This document shows, in pieces, positions 21,600 to 33,020 of a stretch of 64,000 nucleotides of DNA (position 1 is the stretch's first letter; every line of letters begins with the position of its first letter). Origin of the DNA: Branchiostoma belcheri. Taxonomy: Eukaryota > Chordata > Leptocardii > Amphioxiformes > Branchiostomatidae. The stretch is from assembly GCF_001625305.1 (NCBI RefSeq), contig NW_017803379.1, positions 103,012 to 167,011 on the forward strand, given 5' to 3'. The notes beneath the pieces were generated by a model. It was not told where the DNA came from. It was given only the letters and a program-made list of their open reading frames with translations, and did not search any database. Both the position numbers and the translations under genes were made by a program.

Positions 21600-23300
21600 T
21601 CATCATTATATTGCTCTTATCTATTTGTTCTGTATACATTTTCTTTTACAAACAGTCATCCTTTCAGCACCAATGCCAGTTATATAACAGTTTATGATCT
21701 CCTGAAAACAGAGCTAACAAAAAGTTTAACTGAGCTATTATATAATAGCTAATATGGCACTGAAAAATATTTTTGCCTTACATCAAAAATAGAAGCAAGA
21801 TTTATTCTAGACTAAGTTAATTTCCTGGCAGATGTATTGAGGATATCTCTAAATTCTTGCTATATATTACATAGGATAACTCATTGTAACAGAATATCTT
21901 GTAACCGTAACTGGTAATTAGAAACCCAAAATTAAGATTCACAGACCCTTTGGGAAGTGTATTGTGTTTTGATAAATGTATTGGAAGTGTGGAGGGGATT
22001 GTATATTATTTAATTGGGTATTTTGCCAATGAATGAATCCATCCCACTTACTGTCACCCAGCTCATGCTCGATCATCTTCAGGCTTGACCTATCAATCAA
22101 CTGTCATAATCACCTCCCACCCTCCACACAACGGTCGCCACTTGGACAAACAGATACACAAATCCACAACTTGGCTACCCAAAACAATACTTCCACACCA
22201 GGAAGAAACTAGGAGTTTGCTCTGCCTTAAGCCAATAAATCAAATTGGCATGACCTTAGGGTTTCCTTCAACAAAGTCTTCAGTAAAGACTTTGGTAAAG
22301 ACTTGGGTAATGCCTGTGCAGATGATAAGGGGCTTGTGGTGAACCGAAAGCTTAAGGTGTTTGACACACGTATACAGGGCACGTCTTATCATGCACTTGC
22401 CACATTTGCTGCTGCTTTCTTCAGCATTAGTCTTGCAAGAAAAGAATCAAGGTAATTAACAAAGACCCGATTCAATTATGTTGGTAATCTCTTCAAGTTC
22501 GGAGTGTGAAAAATCTTCCTGAACACTTGAAGCTCTGCTCGTGTTAGTAAGCTGCTTGTGGGAATAGCAGACAGAATTCTCAATGGTATAGTCATGTGTT
22601 ATGAAGACCAATTCATGCCTGAAAGAGCTTGATAAGGATTTTGCAGCAATTTTGTCCCAATGGGAGCAATGATAGAACATGGAGTTTATGTTCGATGTCT
22701 GCTATGTGAGACAGCTTGCAAGATACCCTTATAACACCTGCAGGCACATAGTTGTCTTTAAAAGACCAGTGATCACACTGTAACAGTAATTGTTAAACTT
22801 TTCACACTTTTAAGAAATGGTCTGACATTTCAGTAAATAAAATGAAGTGAAGATAATTTTTTTGATAGTCCAATAGGAAACAAAAGTTAGACAAAGTTGA
22901 TACATGGTTGATGCAAATGAGTCAAATAGCTTCTTTTGTTTTAGAACAGGAGCTTATAATAAGTGTTGTCTGTCTTTGGGGGTGGGAGCGCTCGGTCTCA
23001 AGTGCCAGAGAGTTCTACTGTTGGTCATACCTAAGTCAAAGTAATAAAAAAAGTTTGAAAGCCTTGGTTGCCGAGAACTTGATTGAACTTGAACTCCATT
23101 CTTATCCAAAGCCTAGCTTGGCCATTCGTTGGAACATCAAAGTGCACAAATATAGCTGTTCCTCTGAGAGTTGAGTCTTCCCAAACCTCACACCATCAAA
23201 CTGTAAAGCTTAAGCCTACCATGGCTGATCGCCCTGTTGAACTTTCAAACTAATGTAGCAGTTCCTTTGAGAGTTTGAAAGCTTGCAGTATCAAGTTGTA
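21600..23300. other. Non-coding sequence, nothing recognised
   Basis: AT-rich unique sequence with scattered short frames. The most CpG-rich part (22080-22180) has no supported frame. No RNA gene or repeat family was identified. Confidence 0.45.
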
Positions 23301-23305
23301 GCAGT

Positions 23306-23410
23306 AGTTTATTTCCAAGTTTATGCCCGCGAGGGCTAATTGCAACATGAAACAATGTATAGGAAGAGTATACAAACATACAAGCTAACAATGACGACAA
23401 GTTGAACAAG
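23306..23410 (-). mobile_element. LINE 3' end fragment, CR1-like
   Basis: On the minus strand the sequence reads CATGTTGCAATTAGCC...GCGGGCATAAACTTGG and ends AAATAAAC. This is the layout of CR1-type LINE 3' tails in lancelets. No coding part remains. Assignment is from the tail motif only. Confidence 0.5.
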
Positions 23411-23789
23411 TGACTATTCTAAGATCTGCTATGAAATACAATCTAAGCTTTTGGGGTTTAGCTTCTTTTTAGGAAGATTTGGAAGATGAAGTGTCCCATT
23501 TTTTCTGCAATGAGTTTTGGGAGATAGGGTTGTAGCTTTCTTTTTGTCAGTAAATGTTTGGAAATTGTGGTGAGTTTTAGTGGCCTCTTTAAACAGCTCT
23601 TTTCTTTTCTGATGGCTAAAGAGGCAGTTACAAAGTGTATTTCACATTCAGTGCTGCACTTACTGAGCTACAACTTCTATCTATACTTAACGTCCAAACG
23701 CTAATGACGGTGGAGATCTAAGGCCAGATGCCGTCCATACAAGTCTACATTAACCTTTAGGTGTTAATCAGGAGTTCTTAGAGTAGAAC

Positions 23790-23970
23790 ATCACAGAGGT
23801 CACTGCCCACTGGTCAAGACCGATGGACCCTCGCAGGCTAAGTCCCCAAGAAATGAGGGTTTACGGTCCAAGAGCCGGCCAGAGAGCACCGGACTGGCAT
23901 ACCTCTGGTGGAGAGTGACCTTGAACAGCAGATGGACTGGGATAACTCAGCAGAACAGCAGATGTGAAGG
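23790..23970. promoter_or_regulatory. Candidate conserved non-coding element
   Basis: A unique GC-rich island (CAAGACCGATGGACCC ... CAAGAGCCGGCCAGAG) in AT-rich surroundings. The two overlapping frames on the minus strand carry no motif. Role is inferred. Confidence 0.22.
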
Positions 23971-24278
23971 CTACGAGGGTTAGTGGCTTCTCCTTGTTGT
24001 TGGGTAGAAATGCAAGGTGAAGGTAAAACTGTAATGATAACATCACCCACAACTCTATTGTCATAGTAGATTTACAAACAATGTATAAGCTAAATGGTGT
24101 CATTGAGGCCTTTTCAAGAATGTTTTGAACATTTGTATAGTTATATAATTACCCGAAGTGAGCATCCATGCTGCACTAGCTGGTACATTTTGTAGATCTG
24201 TTTAAATTCACCATTTTTTAAAATATGTCAGTCTCATGGACCCAGTGGACTTTACTGTCCAAGCAGAGGTTTAGGCTT

Positions 24279-24418
24279 CAGCCAATTTTTGACGTGTTTC
24301 TAGGCGCTTTTATTTGCTCTTTTTTCTATTGGTACCTTTTTTCATCAGCCAAATTTTTGATGTGTTTCTAGGTGCTTTTATTTGCCCTTTTTTCTACTGG
24401 TACCTTTTTTCATCAGCC
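24279..24418 (+). repeat. Recent two-copy tandem duplication, 67-68 bp unit
   Basis: CAGCCAATTTTTGACGTG ... GGTACCTTTTTTCAT (24279-24345) is repeated at 24346-24413 with about five differences, and a third copy starts with CAGCC. The low divergence makes it one of the younger duplications in the window. Confidence 0.9.
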
Positions 24419-24429
24419 AAACTGCGCCC

Positions 24430-25990
24430 TGCCAATGATACATGTCTTGCCAGTTTGATACTGTCTTGCAGCCACTAGAAGATATGCTTGGAGATTATTA
24501 GGCTTGACGTATTGTCAATTTCACTGCATCAAATTTTAGTTCTTCATTTGGCCATCTTTCAGAAGATCAGACACCCAATCCAACCTGTACCTCAGATGAC
24601 GTGGGATTCTTCATTATGTATTCTCTATCTATTCTACAACACTTCGTAGCAGCTCAGATTGGAAATCAGGTCAGTAAACATTGCAGACGGAGCACATTAC
24701 ACATGGAAGTAGGACAACACTCCATAAAACTTCACTGGTTCTGACAGGAAGGCCTTGGCCTGGGTGTCAAATTGCCAATAATCCAATAATCGAGTTATGA
24801 AGAGCTGTGTCAGGAAATGTCCCAGTCTATGTCTGTGGGCAATCATGCTGGAAAGAGACAGAGTGCCTCTCCACACTTCTGCAGATGGATGAATAAGTTA
24901 CAGAATGAATGAATGGATGGATGAATGAATGAAGCAATGTGTTTTTTAAGATGACCAACCTTTCACAAAGAGTTCAGCCCAAGATGAACTAACAAAAAAA
25001 AAAAAAAAAAAACTGCAAACAGTAAATCTGAACTGGAAGAATGTAGGGATAATGACTGCCAACCAAACTTCTTGGAATGCTCTGATTTAATCTAGTCTCA
25101 AATTTATCTGCTTAAATTCTCGGAATCCAAGGAGCCCTACATTTAAGCAAGACAGTCAACTCTTCATGAACAAAGTTCTGATCAAGAAAACTTAGCCCTC
25201 AGATGTTTGGCTATGAATGAAACAATTCCATCTCCTCTAAAGCGGTGTGTGTGTGTGTGATCTGTCAGAGGAAGGAGCTTAAGAAAAGTAACCCTCTTGG
25301 TTAGAAGGTCTTTGGGCCATTACTGATTACAATTTGATGATGCTATTCCACCCTCAATCTTCAGAAAGGAAGACTTACCTTAGAGTACAAACATTTTGGG
25401 TTCAAGGATAAAAAATTGAACTTTTTGAACTTTTAGGAAGTTATTACCAGTAACCTTGTTCCCTTAATTGCACGGCACAAACTTAATACACAAACTCCTT
25501 TCAGGCATACATACAAATAACAGTGTGCTTTTATTTTGCTATAAATAAAACCGTTATTATCTCTTATTAAGGCAGATGTCTACAAAGCTAATTACAATGT
25601 ATGTCTACCCCAGAGGATTAACTGCAGTAAGTCCCGTATCAACAGCCCATATTTTCTAATTAAATCTATAACTTAATGACAAAACTCTTTGGGGAACCAA
25701 TGCACTAAATGAAGGTTGGGTGTGTCAAACAAAAGGGGGGTATTTGATATGTTTAATATATTGAATGAAAGGAAATGCATGAATGCTGTTGGTGACATCA
25801 TTTGTAGAAAAGTTTCTGAGCATTGTGCGTCTGCATTTATTAAACAAATACCCTTTGGTAACCCTTTTTTAAACAGTGATTTAACTGGGTTCATGTTATT
25901 AGGATGAAAATGTAGACATGCTTGCCCATGTAGGGCCATGTCATCAATTAAGTAGGGAATAAGATATCTGCAACTATGTCTATGGTATAC
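24430..25990. other. Non-coding sequence with simple repeats
   Basis: Contains a GAATGAATGGATG-type run (24900-24935), a poly(A) tract (24993-25010) and a (GT)n run (25244-25258). The overlapping frames on both strands at 25673-25939 show no family motif. No exon is supported. Confidence 0.5.
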
Positions 25991-26004
25991 TGGACAACAC
26001 CCCT

Positions 26005-26325
26005 CTCACTCACTCACTCACTCAAGGCTGCATGCTTCCGAGGGAAGCGTAGCGCCTCGGCATATGGATCTCCAGGTGGTTCTGTCCTGGGCTGCCTCCC
26101 ATGCAGTGTCGAGGTTAAGGGAGACAGTCAGAAGGTCATCCTTCAGTTGATCGTACCAGGTTCGTCGTGGGCGACCTCTGGGACTGGACCATGTAGTGGG
26201 GGCCGGCTCTCTCAGTAGAGCAGCAGGCTCCAGGAGGGGCACCGCCCTAGCAAAATGGCCAAAGAGCCGGAGCCTGGCCAGCCGTATCTTACTGGTCAGG
26301 GGAGGCTGTTTGGTGATGTCAACAC
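26005..26325 (-). pseudogene. LINE reverse transcriptase C-terminal fragment with (TGAG)n tail
   Basis: On the minus strand the frame encodes VDITKQPPLTSKIRLARLRL, FGHFARAVPLLEPAALL, RGRPRRTWYDQLKDDL, AWEAAQDRTTWRSI and CRGATLPSEACSLE, then a stop. The order (L-RLRW-FGH-AR ... RGRP-TW-D-L--DL ... A-DR--WR-) is the cysteine/arginine-rich tail that closes many LINE (RTE/Jockey/I-type) reverse transcriptase proteins. A 20-bp TGAG repeat (26005-26024) forms the 3' end. A stop (TAA on the minus strand) lies at about 26334-26336, so the copy is 5'-truncated and dead. The clade cannot be fixed from this piece. Confidence 0.75.
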
Positions 26326-26619
26326 CCCTCGCATGTCCTTATTTATGTCATACATGTAGATGTATGTCATGTATAGGATGAATAAAAGTGGGTCCAAGAC
26401 AAATCCTAGTGGAACCCCTGAGTGTGATCAATGACATGTTTGGAAACAGTGTGAAGGAGTCGTCATTCCTCATCATTTGTCAGACAAACAAAACTCTCTG
26501 CATGCTGCGAACTGCTGCCGACCCCTGTGGCAACAGTATAATCAAATCCAGGATAGTGAGTGTGATAGTGATGATGTCTTGCATGCTCTACAGTTATGAT
26601 TAATGCTAGTAGCATGTCT

Positions 26620-26690
26620 TGTACCGTGGTTTGCACCCCTGCCTTTGGACCCAGAAGTCGTGAGTTCGAATCCCAACTGTGGTACATGTT
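26620..26690 (+). mobile_element. tRNA-derived SINE head
   Basis: TGGTTTGCACCCCTGCC...GGACCCAG...GTCGTGAGTTCGAATCCC has A-box-like and B-box (GAGTTCGAATCCC) promoter sequence. TGTACC and GGTACA could pair as an acceptor-like stem, but the T-stem does not pair, so this is not a working tRNA. It ends close to the repeat array that starts at 26700. Confidence 0.55.
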
Positions 26691-26699
26691 TTGATTAAG

Positions 26700-27600
26700 T
26701 TAGTTTATTTCCTTTGAGCTTCATATTTATTGCACCTTCTTCTTTTGGTAATAAGCTAATTGTGTCTAAGAAGCATGCCAGGTTATAATAATTATTCTAT
26801 TAAGTAGCAAGTAGTGGCACATTTAATGAATTCTGCCCATGACCTTGTTTACTCATTAGTTTTCTGTAATTGCTGTAATTAGTTGTCACCTTATTTCCTC
26901 AGAGCTTTATCTTGTCAGTGTTACTTATACATGCTCTGTTTGATAATGTACTATTGCGCCTAATAAAACATCAAAATATGAAGAAGTTAGTGCAGATAAA
27001 ATTGGAGAAAATGTGAACAAGTAGGCTAGTAAGGGTAAAATTGGAGCTGTTCAGGTATTTCTGATGTCTACCTGTACCTGCACTGGTACATGTATGTAAT
27101 GAGTTTACTTACATACAGTTTTAGTGTGATCAATACTTCCTAAATACTGGTGGTGCAGGTAAAACTTGTCTGGTGCAGGTAATTTTCAATGTTGCCTGCA
27201 CCAGTGCAGGTATGCAAGTATTTCAAGTCCTTTTGCAGTTTCAAAGTTTTTTCTGTTAACTTGTACAGTCGTTAAAAAGTCTGCCCCTGATCCTGTGTAC
27301 TCATTATTTTTCTATGATTACTAATTAATTACTGTAATAGTTGCTTTAATCACGTCGCCATATTTCCTCTGAGCTTTATAATCCCATATTCATTATACCT
27401 GCTCTGTTTAATAATCAACTTATTGTGTCTAAAAAATCCTTATACATTGTAATAAGTAATGTGTGAATTTATAAAAGTATATACCTGTGCCCTTGATTAC
27501 TTATTAGCTGTCTATGATTACTGGTAATGTTTTTTTCTAAATCTTGTCACCTTATTTTCTCTGAGCTTTATGTTCCTGTGTTTGTCACATAGTCTGATGA
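26700..27600 (+). repeat. Tandem array of about four 180-240 bp units, interrupted by a MITE
   Basis: The marker TATTTCCTCTGAGCTTTAT or a close variant occurs at about 26707, 26893, 27360 and 27552. A TGACCTTGTTTACTCATTAG...TCTGTAATTGCTGTAATTA part and a CTAATTGTGTCTAAGAA part recur in each unit. The spacing is about 185 bp except for the middle gap (about 467 bp), which contains the MITE at 27005-27245. The array is therefore older than that insertion. Confidence 0.7.
27005..27245 (+). mobile_element. hAT-like MITE, copy 3 (internally deleted)
   Basis: Shares AAAATTGGAGCTGTTCAGG, TATTTCTGATGTCTACCTG, GGTGCAGGTAAAACTTGTCT and GGTGCAGGTAATTTTCAATG with the copies at 4055 and 16393, but lacks most of the central part. 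It ends GCAAGTATTTCAAGTCCTT, close to the right terminus of copy 2. It is inserted in the array above. Confidence 0.65.
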
Positions 27601-28190
27601 TGAAGTAATTTCATCTGAAAAGTCATCTAATTTGGTCCATAGGGACACTCTAGAGGTTCAAAGTGTTGAGCTAATTGTTCTGAATTAGGCATTTCAGTCA
27701 GAATATGCTAAAGATAATGAGGGAAAAAGATGGTGAAGGTCAAAAAGATTAGATTTTTGACGTAATTACTGATCAAAAACATTGCTGTGTAGTCAGGAAG
27801 CAGTGGTTGAAACATGTTTGATCTTATAAGATTACGGTGAATGCTTTTAAAATTAAATTGTTGCTGTACATTACTGCATTTGGTAGTGATAGCAAGTAAT
27901 TAAGAGATACAATATGCTTGATATGATGGAATATTGCAATGGAAATTGAGATGAAGGGATATTGTTCTAATTTTGATGTGTATGCTTAATACATGTAATT
28001 GAGATATGTTTCATCCACAAGTGCATGAATTTTAGTCTGCTTCCAAAAAGAAAAAGTTTTTGACCATACTCAGAAAGGTTGATAAGCCAATTTAACTCCT
28101 TTTTCAGTTCCACAACCAGATATTTTACTGCATTATAAGAATTTTTTAGTCATGTCTGTCCTTCCTGACTTTTTACAACAGAATGGGTGA
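27600..28190. other. Non-coding sequence, nothing recognised
   Basis: AT-rich unique sequence without exon or repeat signal. Confidence 0.45.
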
Positions 28191-28610
28191 ATTCATTTTC
28201 AAAGGGTTCCCATTTCAAAAGTTGTATTAAAGATTACATTTGAGAACTATCCTTTGTATGTGACTTACTGTTACACTGTCTTATATGAGACTGATTGATC
28301 TGTGTTTCAAAAAAATACTAGTAATTTGAAAGGCCGTTATCAACCAAATAAAAAACATCTGGGGGTACATGTACATATATGTGCCTAGTCTATCTCCCTG
28401 CTAAATTTCAGGTCATTTGGCCCAGAATGAAGACATTGAATCCATATAACAAAATGGCAGAAACATCAGAGAAGAAGGGACACTAGGGAAACAATAAATT
28501 TCCATCCATACATTGTACATAGCACATAGAGTTAAATATAGCTATCCTTTGTATGTGCCTTACTGCTACACTGCCTTACATGAGAGTGATGTATCTGTTT
28601 TGGTGGCCCA
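28190..28610 (+). repeat. Two diverged copies of a 110-bp module, about 300 bp apart
   Basis: CTATCCTTTGTATGTGACTTACTG...CTGTCTTATATGAGA (28248-28291) recurs as CTATCCTTTGTATGTGCC...CTGCCTTACATGAGA (28547-28587), with similarity in the preceding 50 bp too. Confidence 0.55.
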
Positions 28611-28974
28611 TAAGTATCCATATCAGACTTGTCATGGACGGAGGCCAAAGTTTATCCCCCTTAGCCCTGTCTAGTATCGAGTCCTGTTAAAGTGGCCATA
28701 CATCACTCAGCTATCTTTGAAGTAAAGTCCAGGTTTAACCTCTTAAGACACCTTTGCCTGGCTTAAGTGTCTGTCCTTGAAGCTTAAGATACCTGGAGGT
28801 AATGTCTCAGTTGTTTAAGACCAGTAATGGTCCCAGGAAGTCTTAAGTATTTCCATGCCATCCATTCCACTTTCACACCAAATGTTGATGCTCTTTTCAT
28901 GTTTACCTTCACAGAGGGAAAACACATTGTTTTTGCACCGTTTCTTCTTGTTCCTCCTCTTCTTTTACAAACAA

Positions 28975-29165
28975 ATAAGGTCAAAGAACTGGACCAGATG
29001 GTTGTCACTGTTGTAACTGGTGCCGTAACACCCTGTGGTGTTGGAATACACTATGTAGCAAGTGGCAGGACAGAGTTGTAGGGCCTGGTCACCTCATCAT
29101 ATTTATGAATGTGTTTAAGTAAGAACAGTTGTTTGTTGGGCTATATCATATGAGGGTAAAGAGTG
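28975..29165 (+). repeat. Interspersed repeat family D, copy 1
   Basis: Carries GGTTGTCACTGTTGTAACTG, CACCCTGTGGTGTTGG, TATGTAGCAAGTGGCAGGAC and AATGTGTTTAAGTAAGAA. Four more copies lie at 31735, 34235, 45138 (minus) and 50005 (minus). No promoter boxes or terminal inverted repeats were seen, so the class is unknown. Confidence 0.7.
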
Positions 29166-29570
29166 TATTTGCTTTGCAAATGTTACCTCTCTTACTAGTT
29201 TTTCTTTATTATTTTCTTCAGTTCACCACAACTGAATGCTCATTGTAAGTCACTGAAATGTTTTGGGTCACACTAACTTGAAAATGATGACAGATGTCTG
29301 CTTACCTTTGCTTTGAAAAGTTTAAGGTTAAAATGATTAGGAAGCAATCAAGAGAAAGCTTGTTCTGTTAAGATTAGTTCTAGGAAAGAAGCTTTCAGCA
29401 TGGAACTTCTTCCTGATATGCAGAGTATGGAAGAAGAATGGACGATTTGCTCTTATTCCCAAGGTGATGCATTTGTCCTTGGAATAAATTTGTCACAATG
29501 GTTTTCCAAACACGACTTGAAAGCCGTTACTGTTTCCCATGCACGATGATCTGATGCTGTACAAGACAGT
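29165..29570. other. Non-coding spacer, nothing recognised
   Basis: AT-rich unique sequence. Confidence 0.4.
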
Positions 29571-29860
29571 TACATGTTTGAGGAGTCCCCGTGGCTCCAA
29601 GGTGTCTGCTTTACCAGCGTTGAGTTACCTGGCACTTATCGCAGCATACGTAGGATCCCTTTTATACCGGAAAGGATTTGGTAAGGTGTTTGGGGGATTA
29701 AAGTCAAACTGTCGGTTCTGGGCTCGTAAGCTTGATGTATTGCTTGGTTCAGACGATGCAGTGTATCATCAGATATGTATGGAGATCGGTAGCATTAGCA
29801 CATGTAAGTGTGCTCTGGAGGTTACTCTGTTTTGTTCTGTTGTTTGCAGTAGGCACATGG
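29570..29860. promoter_or_regulatory. Candidate conserved non-coding element (or unrecognised exon)
   Basis: A 126-codon plus-strand frame covers a CpG-retaining block, with residues such as SRGSKVSALPALSYLAL-like and LLYRKGFGKVFGGL. No domain is recognisable, and I see no convincing acceptor/donor pair. I favour a non-coding element; an exon cannot be excluded. Confidence 0.25.
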
Positions 29861-29908
29861 ACCGTAACAGAAGAACGGCAACAGAACAACTCAGTTATCA
29901 ACTATTTA

Positions 29909-30308
29909 GGCCATGTTGATTTGATTATATGGATGACATCCGCACGCGCATGAATTTTCGGCCGTTTCCAAAAAAAAAAAAAAGGTTTCAACCATACTGT
30001 AAATCGTGCAAAACAGTTGCTAAATGAGCAAAAATATATAATAAGTTGCAAGGAAAACATTTAGAAACGATACCAATGTCGTAGAATGCCAAAATCAAAG
30101 GAAGAAAGACAAAAATGTAAGGAAATGAATTCGAAGAGTAGATTATTCGCCATAACATATTCTGTGCCATTTGTTCAACCTTCATGACCACGTAGATTTC
30201 ATAGTGAAAGCAACTTTTTTTTTTGCAAAACTTTTTTTTTATTCGCACGCGCGCATCAGTTTCGGGGTTCCCAGATGATGTCATCCATATAATCAAATCA
30301 ACATGGCC
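29909..30308 (+). mobile_element. PIF/Harbinger-like MITE, copy 1 (400 bp)
   Basis: Perfect terminal inverted repeats: with the T/A of the target site they cover 33 bp (GGCCATGTTGATTTGATTAT... on the left, its reverse complement on the right). The element is flanked by TTA on both sides (29906-29908 and 30309-30311). A 3-bp TWA target duplication is the mark of the PIF/Harbinger superfamily. Subterminal GCACGCGC words and poly(A)/poly(T) tracts lie inside each end. No transposase frame exists, so the copy is non-autonomous. A second copy lies at 45797-46168 in opposite orientation. Confidence 0.88.
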
Positions 30309-30599
30309 TTATATTAACAAAAAAAATCAGAGATAGCATACTTCACCCCCTTAAGGATTAGCTCCCTCTGGCAGAGCATACAGAAACTGCAGTGCAGAAA
30401 CAGATGGACAGACAGGCGGACAGACAGACAAAAACAATATGTCACTAGCTGCTCAGCCCTGGGGAATGCACAGTCAGGAAATTTGGTCAGTTGCCATACA
30501 TACTTGACTGTTATGAGGTAACCAAGACTGAAATGAATAGACATTCTGTTGTATCAACTGGTTCACAGTATAGACTGCTCATGTTCAGTGTAGTGCATT

Positions 30600-30962
30600 G
30601 TTTGTTTGTTTGTTTTGCATAACCAGTAAACCAGCTTTAGGCATAACATACCACTTTTGTACAGTAAGTACAAGCTGTGTAAGACCAGACTGTAAGGTTT
30701 AAACCACTCACTTTGGGAAGGACCCGTTCGCTTTTTCAAGTGCAATGGGATCCTCAATGTGCTTGAGGTGTGGCTTTACATCCTATCTGAGAGGACGTCC
30801 CTAACCGAAGCTAAGTACTCATTTTGACACTTTGAGTCAAGTGAAGAAATAGGTGTAAAGTGCTTTTCCCAAGGACACAACATTGGGACCTGCCAGGGAT
30901 TAGAACCCAGAACCTTCAGATTCTAAATCAACAACCCTTACCACAAGACCACCTTGCCACGT
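30600..30962 (-). mobile_element. SINE family A, near full length
   Basis: On the minus strand: the tRNA-like head GGTGGTCTTGTGGTAAGGG, B-box-like GGTTCTAATCCC, core GTGTCCTTGGGAAAAGCAC, AATGAGTACTTAGCTTCGG, CACACCTCAAGCACATTGAG, AGCTTGTACTTACTGTAC and AACCAGTTATGC-type end, closing with a (TTTG)n-related AAACAAACAAAC tail. Its full block order defines the family in this window. Confidence 0.88.
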
Positions 30963-31734
30963 GCAGTTCCAACCATGAACCAGCCTATTGGAACAAACTT
31001 GATTTGAAACTAGCTCTTCTGTGTATCTTTATGGCCACTGCTAGGGCTGACTTGCAACAAAGAACTAACAAAAGAGGTTCAATCCCCCCAGTCTTGAGAG
31101 CAGACACCAATAATGTCCTCTAACCCTCACCTTGACCTTTATGACCTTCAGGGCTCAGGTCCATCCTGAATTCCTTGTTTATAGCTGCATAAAAAAGATT
31201 AATTTTAGCATTACCTTTCCTGTTATGATCCATGAAAAGTTAGACCTTACTGTTGTTAGTGTTATTGCCATCTCATATTGCACCAAATTCTCTCCCAAAC
31301 TTGCAGTGCAGGGAAGAGTGGGCCATATCCATTCTATAGGGTGTTTCTGTAACTTTTTAAGAACAGCAATTTCAGATAGGACATCAAAGGCACTCTTTAG
31401 GTTGCAATTTTAAAATGTAGTCAGGATACGTTGTGTATTGTTGATTTTAAAGAATGTCTGCAATTCAGGTGTTGGTGACAAAGTTAAGGATCTCAATCTG
31501 TGACAATACACCTCTTCCTTTTTCTACAAAGTTTCATTTAATTTATTCATTTGCCCATATACAGAAGATATACAGGCAGGGTGACCCAACTAGCACTGGT
31601 GACTTAACAATTAGTCTAGTAACTTGCAGTATAAAAGTTACTACAAAATTCTTACAGATCCAGTTTTATCTCTTGTAAATGATCAATTTTAGCCATATGG
31701 CCCCATTCAACAGTTACTATTGTTTTGATATTGA
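30963..31734. other. Non-coding sequence, nothing recognised
   Basis: Unique AT-rich sequence with short chance frames only. Confidence 0.4.
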
Positions 31735-31860
31735 ATGCCATTATGTAGCAAGTGGCAGGACAGAGTTAAGGGGTGGTCACCATATGAATGTGTTTGAGTA
31801 AGAATGAACAGAGCAGTAGTTTGTTAGGCTAGACCATGTGAAAGTGAATAACTTCATTAT
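31735..31860 (+). repeat. Interspersed repeat family D, copy 2
   Basis: Contains ATTATGTAGCAAGTGGCAGG, GGTCACCATATGAATGTG and GTTTGTTAGGCTAGACCATG. The left part seen in copy 1 is missing or diverged. Confidence 0.7.
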
Positions 31861-33020
31861 TGGCTAGTTCATGTAGATCAATAATATTGTTTGGATGATG
31901 TCTGAAAAAAGACATTATGGTGGTCTTCTTTTCTTCCAAGTTTTGAGGAAAAAGTTTTGGACTTACTTCAAGTGTCCTTCATTGTTTCAATCTATGTGTC
32001 CCAAAAGAAAAATGCCAACTTCCCCTTCGTAATGCAAAAACGTCCTGACATTTAAGGCTAGGTAGGTTTGTATTCATTTGTTAACTTTTATGGGCAATTT
32101 GTCAGGCCATAAATTTTACAGAATGAGTGGAAGTGGGTGTTCCCAGACTGTTTCCATCTTGGAACTGCTCTTTGAGTGAACATTCACCCCACTGACATTT
32201 TACATGGCATTAAAACTCATGTGCCGGAAAAGCTTTGTCATATTAGGGATGGGCTCTACCGCCATTTTCTCCCAAACATTCAGTTGTAACCTTTAGAGAA
32301 GTAGTTAAAGAAGGAGAAGAAAGTTTCAGGTGAGAAAGTTGATGTCTTATTTTATGGCCATGTTAAGAAACATTGCAAAATGGTTCAAAGGCAGGAGAGG
32401 TCGTTCTTGTAATTTTGCTCTCTTGGCTTGAATGGTTTTGTGTGTTGATACACTGTTGAAGTTATACTGAATCAAGTTTGGACTATAATTTCCAACATGA
32501 AAATTGGACTTACTCAAATTTTCAAATGTCCTTACTTCAGGCCTTGTCAAGGAATGAGCCCTTGATAAAGACTGCAGTGGGACAATTTAAAATTTAGGTG
32601 CAATTTTTTTGTGTTGGAAACTACAGTTACGCCTTGCTCAGAATTTGACTCACTCATATTGGAAGACACACATGCCAACAGTAATCATCCAGCAACAGCT
32701 TTTGAACACAACTGCAATAAAGGTTCTTTTCATGTGTGACACTGCTTTTACAGCCACAGAGCATGAAAAAGATTATAGCAATGTGCCATCCTGAATTCCA
32801 TGTGCCATTTTTCACTCCACCTTTACAATGGTTATAGATCCGCTGCTTTGAAGCTGCTTGTAAGAAGGGCCACTTGGAAAGGCCTCTTGAGTTGTCAGCT
32901 CTAGACAGGTTTGCAAATACAGCTTCTGTCTGCATGATATCTTTTTGATATTTGGACATCCTAAAGGCTATAGACATGCTTAGAGAGAGCCAAAAAATTA
33001 AATTGGCCAGGCCCAGTACC
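31861..33020. other. Non-coding sequence, nothing recognised
   Basis: AT-rich sequence. Frames at 32347-33025 lack motifs and splice context. Confidence 0.4.

Noticed and set aside
26620..26690. Functional tRNA gene
   Set aside because: A and B boxes are present, but the T-stem does not pair and the D-arm is irregular, so it fits a SINE head better.
29539..29919. 126-codon frame as an exon of a new gene
   Set aside because: Residues suggest a hydrophobic stretch, but no splice signals or family motif are found. It is kept only as a low-confidence unique block.
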